The position numbers and the translations under genes are program-made. Below, piece after piece: positions 12,294 to 24,200 of a stretch of 64,000 bases of DNA. The stretch lies in the NCBI RefSeq assembly GCF_048128805.1, contig NC_136002.1, forward strand, positions 32,407,042 through 32,471,041, given 5' to 3'. This stretch comes from Centroberyx gerrardi. Lineage: Eukaryota > Chordata > Actinopteri > Beryciformes > Berycidae. Within the stretch, counting starts at the first letter, position 1. The number at the start of each line of letters is the position of its first letter. The notes beneath the pieces were generated by a model. The model ran no database searches. It saw only the letters and a list, made by a program, of their open reading frames with translations, and was not told the DNA's origin.

Positions 12294-12367
12294 ATAGCGC
12301 ATTGGACTTCTAATCAGACAAAGGAACAGTCATTCAAAGGTTGTGGGTTCGAGTCCCACCGGAGTCG
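12294..12367 (+). pseudogene. 5'-truncated tRNA-Arg(TCT) with intron
   Basis: ATAGCGCATTGGACTTCTAA (12294 on) is the D-arm and anticodon arm of tRNA-Arg(TCT). An 18-base insertion sits at the usual intron position. CATTCAAAGGTTGTGGGTTC and GAGTCCCACCGGAGTCG complete the T-arm and 3' acceptor strand. The first roughly 19 nucleotides (5' acceptor strand and first half of the D-arm) are absent: 12270-12293 does not pair with the 3' end. It is therefore a truncated copy or the tRNA-like head of a repeat, not a functional gene. Confidence 0.75.
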
Positions 12368-12413
12368 AGGTTTGGGAATGAAGAAGGACAAAATGAAACA
12401 CATTCCTGTACAT

Positions 12414-12893
12414 AGAGGAGTGCAAGTAAATGTGCTTGAGTCTGAAGTCTTGAAGCTCAAGACTCAAGTCCATGTCATTAATGTCAAGTCTAAATGTAGA
12501 ACGTCAAGTCAGAACAAATCAAGAGTCCAGTATCAATTTAATATCTTAAAGAAAACTAAATATCTAGGACTTTTCAATGCAATATGGTTTTAATAGGATA
12601 AAAACTTGGTAAGAGCATCATGAGTTTGATTTCTATAATCAGTTTCAACTTCAATAAATTCAATCATTCCATACAAATTCAGAAAACAGAATTTAAATTC
12701 AGTCGTCCGCTGGAACAAATCTCATCACTTTCAATCTAAGTAATTTACACAAACACAAGATCTCAAGTCAAGACTTTAGAAACCTTTTCAAGTCATCAAA
12801 GTACAAGTCAAGTCAAGTCTCAAGTCACCAGAACACAAGTCAAGTCAAGTCGAGTCTCAAGTCTTCTCTTCATGCATCAAGTCGTCTAAATAT
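12414..12893 (+). mobile_element. CAAGTC-family dispersed element, copy B
   Basis: Same family and orientation as 6826-7292. Over roughly 300 bp the two copies differ at only a few positions, which points to recent spread or to local duplication or gene conversion 5.6 kb apart. Confidence 0.75.
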
Positions 12894-13207
12894 CACATGA
12901 CTGGTTGTGCTGCTGTGTGGAAAAGCCTCTGCGTTCCTCTTCTGGTTCGTTGCCATTGCTAACATCTTGAATATATCTCTTTTTTTTTCTTCCTCTTCTC
13001 CTTTTCAGTGCAAGATGTAATAGAGCAGCTTCTAAATCCTCATGTTGCTCCGCTGCCTGTCGCCTCTCTCTCCACAGCCGTTCCTGTTCTCTGTGTTTTG
13101 GTCACTGCTGTTTCCAGTTTCCCCACGTTACGGTTTCCCCTTTAATCTTCATGCATGTGTGAATAAACGAACCAAACAAAGCTGCAGTGAGTCTACATGC
13201 TTTTGGA
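12894..13207. other. Gene-free stretch
   Basis: It holds pyrimidine-rich sequence (12978-13010). The 98-codon ORF starting at 13042 runs into a MITE end and has no recognisable similarity. Confidence 0.4.
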
Positions 13208-13629
13208 TAACGTTTTATTTTCCAGGTCCACAATTTCCAAATAAATTCCTACCAAGGAACTGTGAATTTCCTGGAAACAACCATGAAGTGAAGCAGCAGC
13301 TCTGTAGAAACTGTCATCAGGAAAAATTGGAAAAATAATAGGCAGAGGTCAATCTGGTAAGTCATTATTCATATAATTATATAATATACAGTAGTTATTT
13401 GGTGAATTCATTCCTCTAATTTCTAATTTTCCATATAACTACTACATTATTTCATGGTTCTGTCTTGGAAACAACAGAAGAAATTGGAGGAACTACCATT
13501 CAACTCTTTCTCTGTTTTCCCTGTAATTAGAACATCATGTCATGGTTCTTTCCAGGAAACTTCCTAAGAAATTAACAGTTCCTTTCTAGGAAATTATTAG
13601 GAAATTGCGGACCTGGAAATTAAAACGTT
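13208..13629. mobile_element. MITE with TAACGTTTTA termini
   Basis: The left end TAACGTTTTATTTTCCAGGT and the inverted right end ACCTGGAAATTAAAACGTTA pair over more than 40 bp with few mismatches, including an internal 'aattcctaccaaggaactg' / 'cagttcctttctaggaaatt' pair. The 422-bp interior is noncoding. Confidence 0.75.
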
Positions 13630-14034
13630 ACTGTTTGACTTCGTTGCAAGTATAACGCCTCCTTTAACCTGATTAAGGCAATACTCCAAATACAGAAATT
13701 GCATGCAAACACTTGATCTGATTATCTTAATTGGAGTACGTCATAATCAGAACCCAATGAACACATCTAGATTTCTGCTCAATCTTTGGATTTAATGGAA
13801 GATGTAAACGCCATGTAAACATTTCTTCTGGTTCTTTAAGACCAGCAGACTCAGTGACCCACATGAACAAAAATCTGTTTGAGCTACACTGTCACATTAG
13901 CAAAGAAAATTGGTCAACATTTCTTATCATCTGTTACTCATCCAGATTGTATTTTGTGGTTATGTTTTCCTCATAAAAACTTCTTTTTTTTTTTGCGAAA
14001 TGTGTCTTTCTTGCTAACAGAGCTGAGACTCCTT

Positions 14035-14254
14035 CCCTTAAACCTGCAATAAGTGACATCAGACTTTATAACCAATTCTGAACCTAATGTGTGCTATGTG
14101 GAGATTTCATTGAGACATAATGATGTAAACCAACATCCACACAGCAGCAGCTGTGTTGCTGTTTTCTCCTCTTTTCTAAAGCTTGTTGTCAGATTCCTCT
14201 CCTGAACGAAGCTCCTCCCGCTCCGTTCAGCAGCTTTTCATTTTTGCCGGGCCT
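14035..14254 (+). repeat. Dispersed repeat, copy 1
   Basis: This tract (from 'aacctgcaataagtgacatc' to 'cagcagcttttcattttt') matches 19226-19418 closely and, inverted, 41462-41640. It ends where the MITE at 14263 begins. Its family is not recognised. Confidence 0.65.
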
Positions 14255-14262
14255 CTGGGACC

Positions 14263-14763
14263 TAGCCTGGTAAGACCATCCTGATCACGTGACCTCACAT
14301 TCTGTTTCGCTCCACGGATCAGTCTGGACTTCCAGCCGCCCACATCGATTTCAGTGGGCGGGAGTACTTGCCTTGACAGACAAACTCCTTCAGCCAATCA
14401 GCGAATCCAAATTCAAATCCAGTCGGAAGAACGGCGAAAACGTCTTTTCCGCCGAGAAACTCCGCTAGTGCATACTCTTGTTCTTGTTTGATTGTTGTTA
14501 TTGAGTCTATTTCTGCAATAACTGCACTTATGGCTGTGTTTACTCTACTAACGTTAACGTTACCGCTCGTTGCTTCGGGAGACGCCGTTACTGTTTTGCC
14601 AGCGGCGGCCTGTATTTCACGTCATCAACTACGACGCAGTCCCTGATTGGCCTGGGTTACATTGTAATTTCAGGAAATCGATGTGGGCGGCTAGAAGTCC
14701 AGACTGATCCGTGGAGCGAAACAGAATGTGAGGTCACATGATCAGGATGGTCTTACCAGGCTA
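14263..14763. mobile_element. Long-TIR MITE, TAGCCTGGTAAG termini
   Basis: The arms at 14263-14356 and 14673-14763 are inverted repeats of about 90 bp, near identical, beginning TAGCCTGGTAAGACCATCCT. CTGGGACC occurs at 14255-14262 and 14765-14772, an 8-bp target duplication typical of hAT transposons. The interior is noncoding. Confidence 0.85.
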
Positions 14764-14792
14764 CCTGGGACCGGCCTAGAAGAGTGAAAGTA

Positions 14793-15053
14793 GCTAACTG
14801 ACTGACTGACTGACTGAGTGACTAACTGACTGACTGACTGACTAACTGAGTGACTAACTGACTGACTGACTGACTGACTGACTGAGTGACTAACTGACTG
14901 ACTGACTGACTGACTGAGTGACTGACTGACTGACTGAGTGACTGACTGACTGACTGAGTGACTAACTGACTGACTGACTGACTGACTGAGTGACTGACTG
15001 AGTGACTGACTGACTGAATGACTGACTGACTGACTGACTGACTGACTGACTCC
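14793..15053. repeat. (GACT)n array with GAGTGACTAACT variants
   Basis: About 260 bp of tetranucleotide ACTG units is regularly interrupted by GAGTGACTAA, giving a higher-order period of roughly 40-50 bp. Confidence 0.9.
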
Positions 15054-15174
15054 CCATTGTTGAAAGTCGCGCGAGAAGTGGCGTCAAGACCTACACAGTT
15101 ACGGTGGTATACGTGATATCACGTTGTTTGCACTGTCAGTGTGTTTCTGCCCCCGGATTTCAAACTGGAAAAAC

Positions 15175-15249
15175 ATGGCGGCTCGTTTGGAAACTTTCTC
15201 TTATATTACGAAAATAGTTCACCGAAATGTGTTTCTGAAAACATTTGAG
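15175..15249 (+). CDS. Possible orphan first coding exon
   Basis: The ATG lies in AAACATGGCGGCT, a typical vertebrate start context. It opens 25 codons (MAARLETFSYITKIVHRN...) and ends at a strong donor, GAG|GTGAGA. The region just upstream is CpG-containing ('gttacggtggtatacgtg'). The basic N-terminus without early acidic residues could be a mitochondrial targeting peptide. No matching second exon was found on the plus strand before the next repeats, so the gene is unnamed and may be a chance signal. Confidence 0.25.
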
Positions 15250-16164
15250 GTGAGAAATCAGCCGTGCAGCTGCTGAATCTGTCTTCATTTTACATCGACA
15301 ACGGCTAGTTTAAAAGTTTCTACACGGGTTTCGGGAGTTTCCAGAAGCGGCGAGTCACGCTACTACAAGCGTCCCTTCAAATCCTTGAATGAACATCTGC
15401 ATAGCAACAGGTGTGTCATCGTTCACTTTATTGTCCAATCACAATGTTTCTTCCGCAGAAAACGTAGTTGTCAGACATCGCAACCTGAGAGAGCGAGAGA
15501 GAAACCGAATCGAGAGAAGTTGAATTGAAACCAGTGATAGACTATTACAGACTGAAATTATTACTATTAAACACCATGGAAATTAATTCCCGGCAGAAAT
15601 ATCTCAAATATTAAACCCATCTCGCCACGACTGAGGCTCAGTGGACTGACTTCATTTCAGACTACAGTCTACTTCCTGACTCGGTGGATGTGCGGCCTGT
15701 TGAGAGCGACACCGCTGACTCTTCCTCGTGTCCGTGAGGTGTGCACATGAGCTGAAGTGCATCTCCATACACAAGTGAGCCTCAACTGTGGTTGAAGTTC
15801 AAAATGTGTGTGTGTGTGTGTGTGTGTGTATGGGCACTCAAGACTGGAAATTGAATGTTAGTATGTTATGTTATGTTTGAATGATAGCTCTAATATATTT
15901 TAATAAATGTCTCAAAATAGACTGCAAACTTTGAGGCCCTTTTTCTCAAAAACATAGTTTGGTGACACAAAGGGGCATAAATGCCCCTCTTTCCAACATT
16001 GTATTAAACTCAAAATGTCTCCAGGGGTCAATGTGACTGAAAATGATAGAGCAGGTCAAGGGCAGAACAGTATTATACTGGGTGTGAAAGCCAAGAGGAG
16101 GCCCGGCTTGCACTAGGTCTACCTAGTCTTGTTTAAAACTAGCTTGTCTCTTCCCTCACTGTTT
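15250..16164. other. Gene-free stretch
   Basis: A (TG)n run lies at 15804-15829. No coding exon is recognised. The sequence 16125-16179 ('aaaactagcttgtctcttccctc') is another copy of the repeat seen at 19424-19470. Confidence 0.45.
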
Positions 16165-16179
16165 AAAAGCGGCACTCTC

Positions 16180-16924
16180 GCTCTGGAAACCTACCTTAAG
16201 GATTTTTTGGAGCATAATATTGGCTCAACGGAGAGACTGGGGACGGTGTGGGAAGCTTCAAAGGCGTACATGAGGGGCAGGATAATTTCACACACTAGTT
16301 CTCTGAAAAAACTGACCAGCACGAGAATTAAAGAGCTTGAATCTCAGATTAAAAATATGGAAAAGGAGATGTCACAACTTTTCAGTGACAACCGGTTAAA
16401 AGAAATTTGTCACTTGAAATATCAGCCAAATGAGATATACAATAAGAGGGCAGAATATTCCCTCTTTAGTGGAGGGAAAGTGGAGAGAAATTAGTTGAAG
16501 TTAGCCCTTGCAGGCTTCCTTAATGCAGCCAGGATTATACTAAGGAACTGGAAAAATACAAACATACCTTGTTATAAGGACTGGATCAAACTCATGACGG
16601 TTACAGCCTCATACGAGTTAATGCTAGCCAAGCTGAAAGATTCTGTGTCTAAATTCACTGAAATGTGGGATAGCTTCCTCAGATTTATTAATGGTGGGGA
16701 TCACTAGATAGCAATATGTAACAGAAAGCCTTAATATGTCATGTAGGGTGTTGTGTGTTGTGGTGGGGGGAGATGCTGTGACCTATCACACTGTGCTGTC
16801 GTGTTTGCTTTTGTTTTTTGTTTTTGTTTTCTATCTGCGTTTGTGTACTTTGTTACCTGTAGACTACCGCGTGAAAAGTATGTTTTGTATTGTAATGTTG
16901 CAGGGTGTATGAAAAAAAAAAAAA
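16180..16924 (+). pseudogene. Internally deleted L1-type ORF2 fragment
   Basis: An ORF at 16129-16494 encodes an L1-type ORF2 segment between endonuclease and reverse transcriptase (DFLEHNIGSTERLGTVWEAS and YQPNEIYNKRAEYSLF). It is followed directly by the ORF2 C-terminus (ILRNWKNTNIPCYKDWIKLM, ending near 16705) and a poly(A) run. The whole reverse transcriptase is missing. The insert is flanked by AAAAGCGGCACTCTC (16165-16179) and AAAAGCGCCACTCTC (16925-16939), a 15-bp target duplication with one mismatch. The deletion therefore happened before or during integration. Confidence 0.8.
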
Positions 16925-16972
16925 AAAAGCGCCACTCTCCCCCTCCCATTCCTGAAGAAAATGATCACTGCT

Positions 16973-18278
16973 GTTAAACTAGTTGAACTTGTAAACTTGT
17001 TAAAACTTGTTAAACTAGTAAACTTGTTAAACTAGTAAACTTGTTAAAACTTGTTAAACTAGTAAACTTGTTAAAACTGGTTAAACTTGTTAAAACTTGT
17101 TAAACTAGTAAACTTGTTGAACTAGTAAACTTGTTAAACTAGTAAACTTGTTAAAACTTGTTAAACTAGTAAACTTGTTAAAACTTGTTAAACTAGTAAA
17201 CTTGTTGATCTAGTAAACTTGTTAAACTAGTAAACTTGTTAAAACTTGTTAAACTAGTAAACTTGTTGATCTAGTAAACTTGTTAAACTAGTAAACTTGT
17301 TAAAACTGGTTAAACTTGTTAAAACTTGTTAAACTAGTAAACTTGTTGAACTAGTAAACTTGTTAAACTAGTAAACTTGTTAAAACTTGTTAAACTAGTA
17401 AACTTGTTAAAACTTGTTAAACTAGTAAACTTGTTGATCTAGTAAACTTGTTAAACTAGTAAACTTGTTAAAACTTGTTAAACTAGTTGAACTAGTAAAC
17501 TTGTTAAACTAGTAAACTTGTTGATCTAGTAAACTTGTTAAACTAGTAAACTTGTTAAAACTTGTTAAACTAGTTGAACTAGTAAACTTGTTAAACTAGT
17601 TAACTTGTTGAACTAGTAAACTTGTTAAACTAGTGAACTTGTTAAAACTTGTTAAACTAGTTGAACTAGTAAACTTGTTAAACTAGTAAACTTGTTAAAA
17701 CTTGTTAAACTAGTAAACTTGTTGAACTAGTAAACTTGTTAAACTAGTGAACTTGTTAAAACTTGTTAAACTAGTTGAACTAGTAAACTTGTTAAACTAG
17801 TAAACTTGTTAAAACTTGTTAAAACTTGTTAAACTTGTTAAAACTTGTTAAACTAGTAAACTTGTTAAACTAGTAAACTTGTTAAAACTTGTTAAACTAG
17901 TAAACTTGTTGAACTAGTAAACTTGTTAAACTAGTAAACTTGTTAAAACTTGTTAAAACTTGTTAAACTTGTTAAAACTTGTTAAACTAGTAAACTTGTT
18001 AAAACTTGTTAAAACTTGTTAAACTTGTTAAAACTTGTTAAACTAGTAAACTTGTTAAACTAGTAAACTTGTTAAAACTTGTTAAACTTGTTAAAACTTG
18101 TTAAACTAGTAAACTTGTTAAACTAGTAAACTTGTTAAAACTTGTTAAACTAGTAAACTTGTTAAAACTTGTTAAACTAGTAAACTTGTTAAAACTTGTT
18201 AAAACTTGTTAAACTAGTAAACTTGTTAAAACTTGTTAAACTAGTAAACTTGTTAAAACTTGTTAAACTAGTAAATTT
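16973..18278. repeat. 17-bp ACTAGT minisatellite, large array
   Basis: The basic unit is AAACTTGTTAAACTAGT, interspersed with a 10-bp shorter module AAAACTTGTT and TTGAACTAG variants. The array is about 1.3 kb, AT-rich and full of SpeI-type ACTAGT palindromes. It lies inside a dispersed repeat whose other copy at 19226-19700 carries a far smaller array. Confidence 0.97.
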
Positions 18279-19225
18279 GCTACCTGCCTCTTCACTTGTC
18301 ATTGCGGGACGTGAAAAAACTTTCCGCAAGTAACAATTTGCAAAAATTTTGCAGGACGTGCTTTGATCAGTAGTGGAGCGTTAGAGTTAGCGGAGTTAGT
18401 GGAGAGTTAGCATTTACAACAGTCGGTGTCACTTTTTTCAAACGGTGAAGATCTCATGTTGGATCCAAACTCTCATCTCCGTATCTCGACACCTGTTCTT
18501 ATTAAATCACAACTGTAATCCCAGAGACTAGCAGCTGTATAACTTGGCCTGAAGTCCTTTGATCAGTGGAGCTCATGAAGAGCATGGGAAAAGCTTCCTA
18601 GTCTGAAGGAGAATGTATTAAATTATTACTGTTGGACTTCAGTTGACTGCAGATATTCATCATTATTAACTGTTACTTGGCTCTGTTAGGACTTTCAGGT
18701 CAAGACTTGACGCTTCAGTGATAGATATATGTATAGGAGTAAACCTTCCTGTAGGAAACTATTTGTTGGTTCAATTTCAAATCACATGATGACTGTTTTA
18801 GAAATTATAGCTCAATAATTTAAGCATTTTAGTGACAAATATATAGTGGAGAAAAGCTCACTGTAGGAAAATATTTACTGGCTCAACTTTAAATAAGTTT
18901 GCTGATGCAGCTCAAGAACTGAAGCTTCAGTGACAAGAAAAATATGCTGTAAAAAACTATTCCTTGCGAAGAGCAACCTCTAGCAGTGTTTCATACAGGC
19001 GAGAAACCCTGTTAAATCTCTTTCTGTTTCACACAAAAAGGGCAGAGAAAGCAAAGGAAGCAGATGACCAATCAGCAAAGAAGCTTTTTCTGTAGCCTGT
19101 TAGCAACATGCTAACACATCTAACTGCTGTAAAGAGTTTCTGTAAAGGCTTCATCTCTGTAATATGATGTTAGCACAAACCTGAGGCAGAAAGAGTCTAA
19201 AACTGACATCTGACAGGAGGTTTAA
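18279..19225. other. Gene-free, repeat-like sequence
   Basis: No gene is supported. Two related blocks occur at 18720-18800 and 18840-18905 ('gtaggaaactatttgttggttcaa' and 'gtaggaaaatatttactggctcaa'), suggesting an old tandem duplication. Confidence 0.4.
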
Positions 19226-19700
19226 ACCTGCAATAATCAATATCAGACCTTCTAACCAATCCTGAAACTAATGAGTGCTATGTGGAGATGTCACTGAGAC
19301 ATAATGATATAAACCAATATCCAGCTGTGTTGTTGTTTTCTCCTCTTTTCTAAAGCTTGTTGTCAAATTCCTCTCCTGAACGAAGCTCCTCCCGCTCCAT
19401 TCAGCAGCTTTTCATTTTTTAAAAACTAGCTTGTCTCTTCCCTCGCTGTTTGAAAGCGGCGCTCTCCCCCTCCCATTCCTGAAGAAAATATCGTAATGGC
19501 AGAATCAATGAAGCGAGCGAGTAAACTTGTTAAATCGGTAAACTTGTTGAACTAGTAAACTTGTTTCAACTTGTTAAACTAGTAAACTTGTTAAACCAGT
19601 AAACTTGTTAAACTAGTAAACTTGTTGAACTAGTAAACTTGTTTAAACTTGTTAAACTAGTAAACTTGTTAAACTAGTGAACTTGCTACCTGCCTCTTCA
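19226..19700 (+). repeat. Dispersed repeat, copy 2, with small ACTAGT array
   Basis: It matches 14035-14254 on the left. It continues through 'aaaaactagcttgtctcttccctcg' and 'ctccccctcccattcctgaag', shared with 16135-16179 and 16930-16962. It ends with a short array of the same 17-bp unit (about 19522-19690) followed by 'tgctacctgcctcttcact', as after the large array. Confidence 0.7.
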
Positions 19701-20413
19701 CTTCTTGGCAGCATGATTGTTTTGATATTTTTATGGCAGTCATAAGAGAAATATCTTCTTTTTTTAGCTGATTGTGTTATATCAGTGTTTTACAAGGAGC
19801 TGTTACTTGTGAATGCCAGCCACGTGTCACTGCCAATACAACATGGGTTAGGTAATACCACTATTACATTTTTATGCAGGGACCATAAAGACTAAAGCCT
19901 AAGTCTGTATTGCTCAGTAAAAGTATTTTATTGATAGTGGCTGATTATGTTTTGATGTTATCTCTGTTAACCTCAAATTGTCCATCAAGAACATATGAAG
20001 GATTTACTTCAAAAACACTTTAGATCCATTTCAGAAAGAAGCATTTGCTCCATTTTCCAGAAGAAAGACCATAGACCGCTATTTTGTAAGACAGTCTTAA
20101 GGTTGATAAAAAAAAAAAAAAAAATACCAATAATGAATTTCACTTTCATTCCAGGAATTATTTTCAGAGAGGAGTGACTGTGTTTTCCAGTTGGTGAAGC
20201 AAGTCAAAGTCTTCAGATTGTATTAACTGGGTCCACATGTTACCTCATGCTCAACCTGATTCCTAATAAAAGTTTAAGTGCAGCCATTAGTAAGTGACTA
20301 CTCATCAATTCATGAAAGGTACACTGTCAGAAGAAAGTGTTTTGAAACCCAGAAAGTGGTGGCAAGTCTGCTGATAGATAGCGGAGCTGAAACCCTGTTC
20401 ACACCGACGTTTC
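19701..20413. other. Gene-free stretch
   Basis: AT-rich with an A-run at 20108-20124. No recognisable gene or repeat end. Two 60-codon ORFs are dismissed as chance. Confidence 0.4.
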
Positions 20414-20442
20414 AACATCTCCATCTTAACAAGTCATTTAAT
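20414..20442. repeat. Left part of split CTTAACAAG repeat
   Basis: The tract 'ctccatcttaacaagtcattta' matches the repeat at 49708-50110. Its continuation ('catttagtctgttattgagtc') is found 7.1 kb away at 27581. The 8 bases 20435-20442 (CATTTAAT) and 27581-27588 (CATTTAGT) look like the target duplication of the MITE that split it. Confidence 0.7.
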
Positions 20443-20759
20443 GGTAACACTTTAGATTAGGGAACACATATTAACTATTAATAACTTGCTTATATGCATG
20501 TTAGTAGTGTATTGGTTCATTATTAGTCATTACAAACCACTTATTAGCACCTTATTCTACAAGTACAGCCCATTACCTCTGGGTTTCCCCTCAGCAGCCT
20601 CCTAATCAGTTCTTAAAGCAGTCAGTAAGGAAGCTGTTGCACACAAATTTGACTTTTAGTCTGCTTTGCTCAATTATAAGGTGCTAGTATCACATATTAA
20701 ACGATTGAAGGGAAACCCATAGTTAATAGTTCATGTGTTCACTAATCTAAAGTGTTACC
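20443..20759. mobile_element. MITE, GGTAACACTTTAGATTAG termini
   Basis: The left end GGTAACACTTTAGATTAG and the inverted right end CTAATCTAAAGTGTTACC pair for about 38 bp with few mismatches. The L1-type element then interrupts its right tip, so a second copy of that tip is present at 27565-27580 as part of the L1 target duplication. Flanking 8-bp CATTTAAT/CATTTAGT suits a hAT-like mechanism. Confidence 0.8.
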
Positions 20760-21080
20760 CTTTTTTTTTTTTTTTTTAAATTATTTTTTATTGGGTGAGT
20801 AAGGGTCTGAATACAATACATTAAATCTTCAACATGTTACATAATCATAATTTCTTCAAAATAAAAATAAAAAAATAAAAAAAAAATAAAAAAAATTCAT
20901 TTCATCATCATTTCATGATTTGACCCTTTTTAAGTTGCTCATCCACAAATATCATACAGTCACCTATGGTTGTCATCACAGGTAATATAGCATCCCCACC
21001 CACACATACATATACACACTTATCACACATACACACACACACGCAAACACACACGTACACACACACACACATACACTCAC

Positions 21081-21119
<39 letters not shown>

Positions 21120-21204
21120 ACACACAACAAAACAAAACAAAATAAAAACGAAAACAGGGTTCCTTAAATTTTATGGATGCTGGGTGATTTTGCGGCTCCA
21201 CTAT

Positions 21205-24200
21205 CTACAGAGCTTCATAAATTGAGCTCCATATCTTGTGAAATTGTTTCTCTTTGTTGCTGTCCTCCGACATTGTCCTTTCAATGCTCAAGTAATATTT
21301 CATTAATGTTTTCCATTTTTGAAGTGTAGGTGCTTCTTTATTTTTCCAGTTTTGCAATATTAGCTTCTTATAAACTAATGATGAAAGAAGAATTTGCCAT
21401 CCAGTTGGGTATCTTATTTTCCCAACATTTTGAAAGAGACAAATCATTGGTGAAAATGCTACTATACAATTACAAGTTCTTGAAATCCATTTTTCAATGT
21501 TCTCCCAAGTCTTTCTAATTTTCTCACAATACCAAAAGGCATGTATGAGGGAGTCACTCTGCGTGCCACATTTTAAACATCTATCAGAGGAGCTGGGGTC
21601 AAACTTATGAATTTTGTCTCTACTATAGTATATTCTTGTCATTAATTTATACTGTATTAGACGTAAATTTTCATTAGTGGTAATTTTATATGTAAGTTGT
21701 AAACATTCCTTCCATTTCTTTTTTGCATCTACCATACCAAGATCTTTATTCCATTTGTTATATATATTCTGTAACAGTTCTTCATTGCCCTCAGCTTTGA
21801 TAAGAATATTATATACAGCACCTACTAATCGTCTCTTTTTTTCCCTTTTATTTAGAATTTCCCCTATCTCAGTTGAAGTTCTATTTCTGAGGTCAAAGTT
21901 ATCTGTTATCCAGTTTTTCAATTGCAAATACTTAAAAAATTCTATGTCTTTTAGTTTATATTTATTCTTTAGTTCCTGAAATGAGAGTACGGAGTTATGG
22001 TTTATAATATCCGCTAATTTCTGAATTCCACAGTTTATCCACGTCTTCCAGTGTAATTGGGCGTTTTGAATAGTTATTGATGGGTTATTCCAAATTTGTA
22101 TATGTTTGGGGATTTCTATTTCTTGACCTAGTGTTTTTTTTATTTTTTTCCAAGCATTTAATGTACTAGTAATTACAAAATTTACTGTTTTGATTTTTTG
22201 CTTAGAGAAAAGAGCTAGAAGAAAACTATTAGGCTGTAGCTGATGATTTTCAATATCTATCCACGGTTCCTCATTTGTATTGTTAATTATATGGTCGATA
22301 TAAAACATTTGAGCTGCGTTATGATAAAGCTCCAAATTAGGAAGGTTTAGGCCTCCCTCCTCTTCAGGATAATGCAATAATTTTCTCCTTAATCTGTGAG
22401 CTTTATTAGACCAAATAAACGAAGAAATAAGTGAGTTCACTTCTTTAAAAAAAGATTTTGGTGGGGTAATAGAAATTGTCTGAAATATGTATAGAAATTT
22501 TGGCAGCCACATCATCTTGAACAGGTTTATTCTACCTATTAAATTAATCTTCAAATCAGACCACTTTTCAATGTCTTGCTTAAGGTCTTTAATTAATGGG
22601 AGAAAATTGTCTTTATACAGCTGTAACTTATCTGCACTAATATAGCAACCAAGGTATTTAATATTCCTTGTTTGCACTTTAAATCGTTTAAAATTTTCCA
22701 AATTAATTATACTTTTGTCAATTACCATTAATTCTGTTTTTCCTTCGTTCATTTTATAACCTGATAGCTGCGAAAATTCTGTCATAATTTCAATTACATA
22801 TGGAATGGAAGTGATTACATTACTTAAATAGAGTAATAAGTCATCAGCAAATAAACTAAGTTTGTATTCCTTCTTACCAATTGTAATGCCACTTATTTTT
22901 TCTGTCTGTCTAATTTTTTGAGCCAATGGTTCGATTGCTAATGCAAACAGGGAGGGCGATAAAGGGCATCCTTGAGCTGTGCCTCTACTTAAGGGAAAGG
23001 GTTCGGAAAGAATTCCATTTGTATATACTTGTGCCTTTGGTGATTTGTAAATTGTTTTTACCATATTAATAAATTTAACTGGAAAGTCATAAACCTCTAG
23101 CACTTTATACAGATAAGACCATTCAACTCGGTCGAAAGCTTTTTCTGCATCAACCGCCATTAATGTTAAATCCTTCTTATACTTCTTTGCATACTGTATT
23201 AAAGATAGACATGTTCTAGTATTGGTTTTTAAATCTCTGTTTTGTATGAATCCGGTTTGATTATGATGAATAATATTTGGTAAGATTTGTGCTAGTCTGT
23301 TATTTATGACTTTAGTAATAATTTTTTTATCACAATTGATTAAACTAATAGGTCTGAAATCAGAGGGCCTATCACAATCTCTGCCTGGTTTCGGTATTAC
23401 AGAAATAGTTGCTAGGTACATTGTTTGTGGGAGCTTGTGATTTTTTTGAGCAGAGTTTACTACTTCTATAAAAAGAGGATTTATGCTTGACCAAAATTGT
23501 GAATAAAATTCTATTGGGAGGCCATCCATTCCTGGAGCTTTTTTTAAAGGAAAATTATTAATAGCAGATTTAATTTCTGTACAGGTAAGGTCCTTATGAA
23601 GTTCTTCTTTTTGCTCCACTGATAAGCGTTTCAAATTAAGTGATTTAAGAAAGGGAAGAGGGTCATGTTCTTTTATTTCTGATGTATATAGGTTCTCATA
23701 AAACAATTTAAATTCTTCATTAATGATCTGATTATTTCTGTAGACCAAATCTAATGTTTTATTTTTTAGAGATATGGGTTGTCTCTTTAGAACCTTTTTG
23801 ACTAATGAGGTTAGATGTTTACCCGATTTATTAGCAGAATTAGCAGAATAAATAAGCTGTCCAATTTTAATTTCAATTCCTGTAATTCGGTTAACATTCT
23901 ACTATTGACTTGTATCTTATGTTTTTTCTGTAAGATATTTATGTGTTCCCTCAGTTTATTTATTTCATTATCCAGGTCTGCTTTCCTTTTTGCTGCAAAC
24001 CCTAACATTATTCCTCTTATGTATGCCTTGAATGCATCCCAAATTATACCAATTTCTGGTCTGTCTTGAGGGTCCCCCCCATCTACATTGGTTTGGATAA
24101 ATAGATCAATATGTCTTTTAATATGCTTCAAAAATTCAGTATCCATTAAATATTTCCTATTCATTCTCCATATCCTATGAGACAATGTATTTTGTTTCGG

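Noticed and set aside
16973..18278. Possible CRISPR-like array or centromeric satellite
   Set aside because: Units are contiguous without unique spacers, and the array lies in a dispersed repeat of a vertebrate genome; one 1.3-kb array is not evidence of a centromere.
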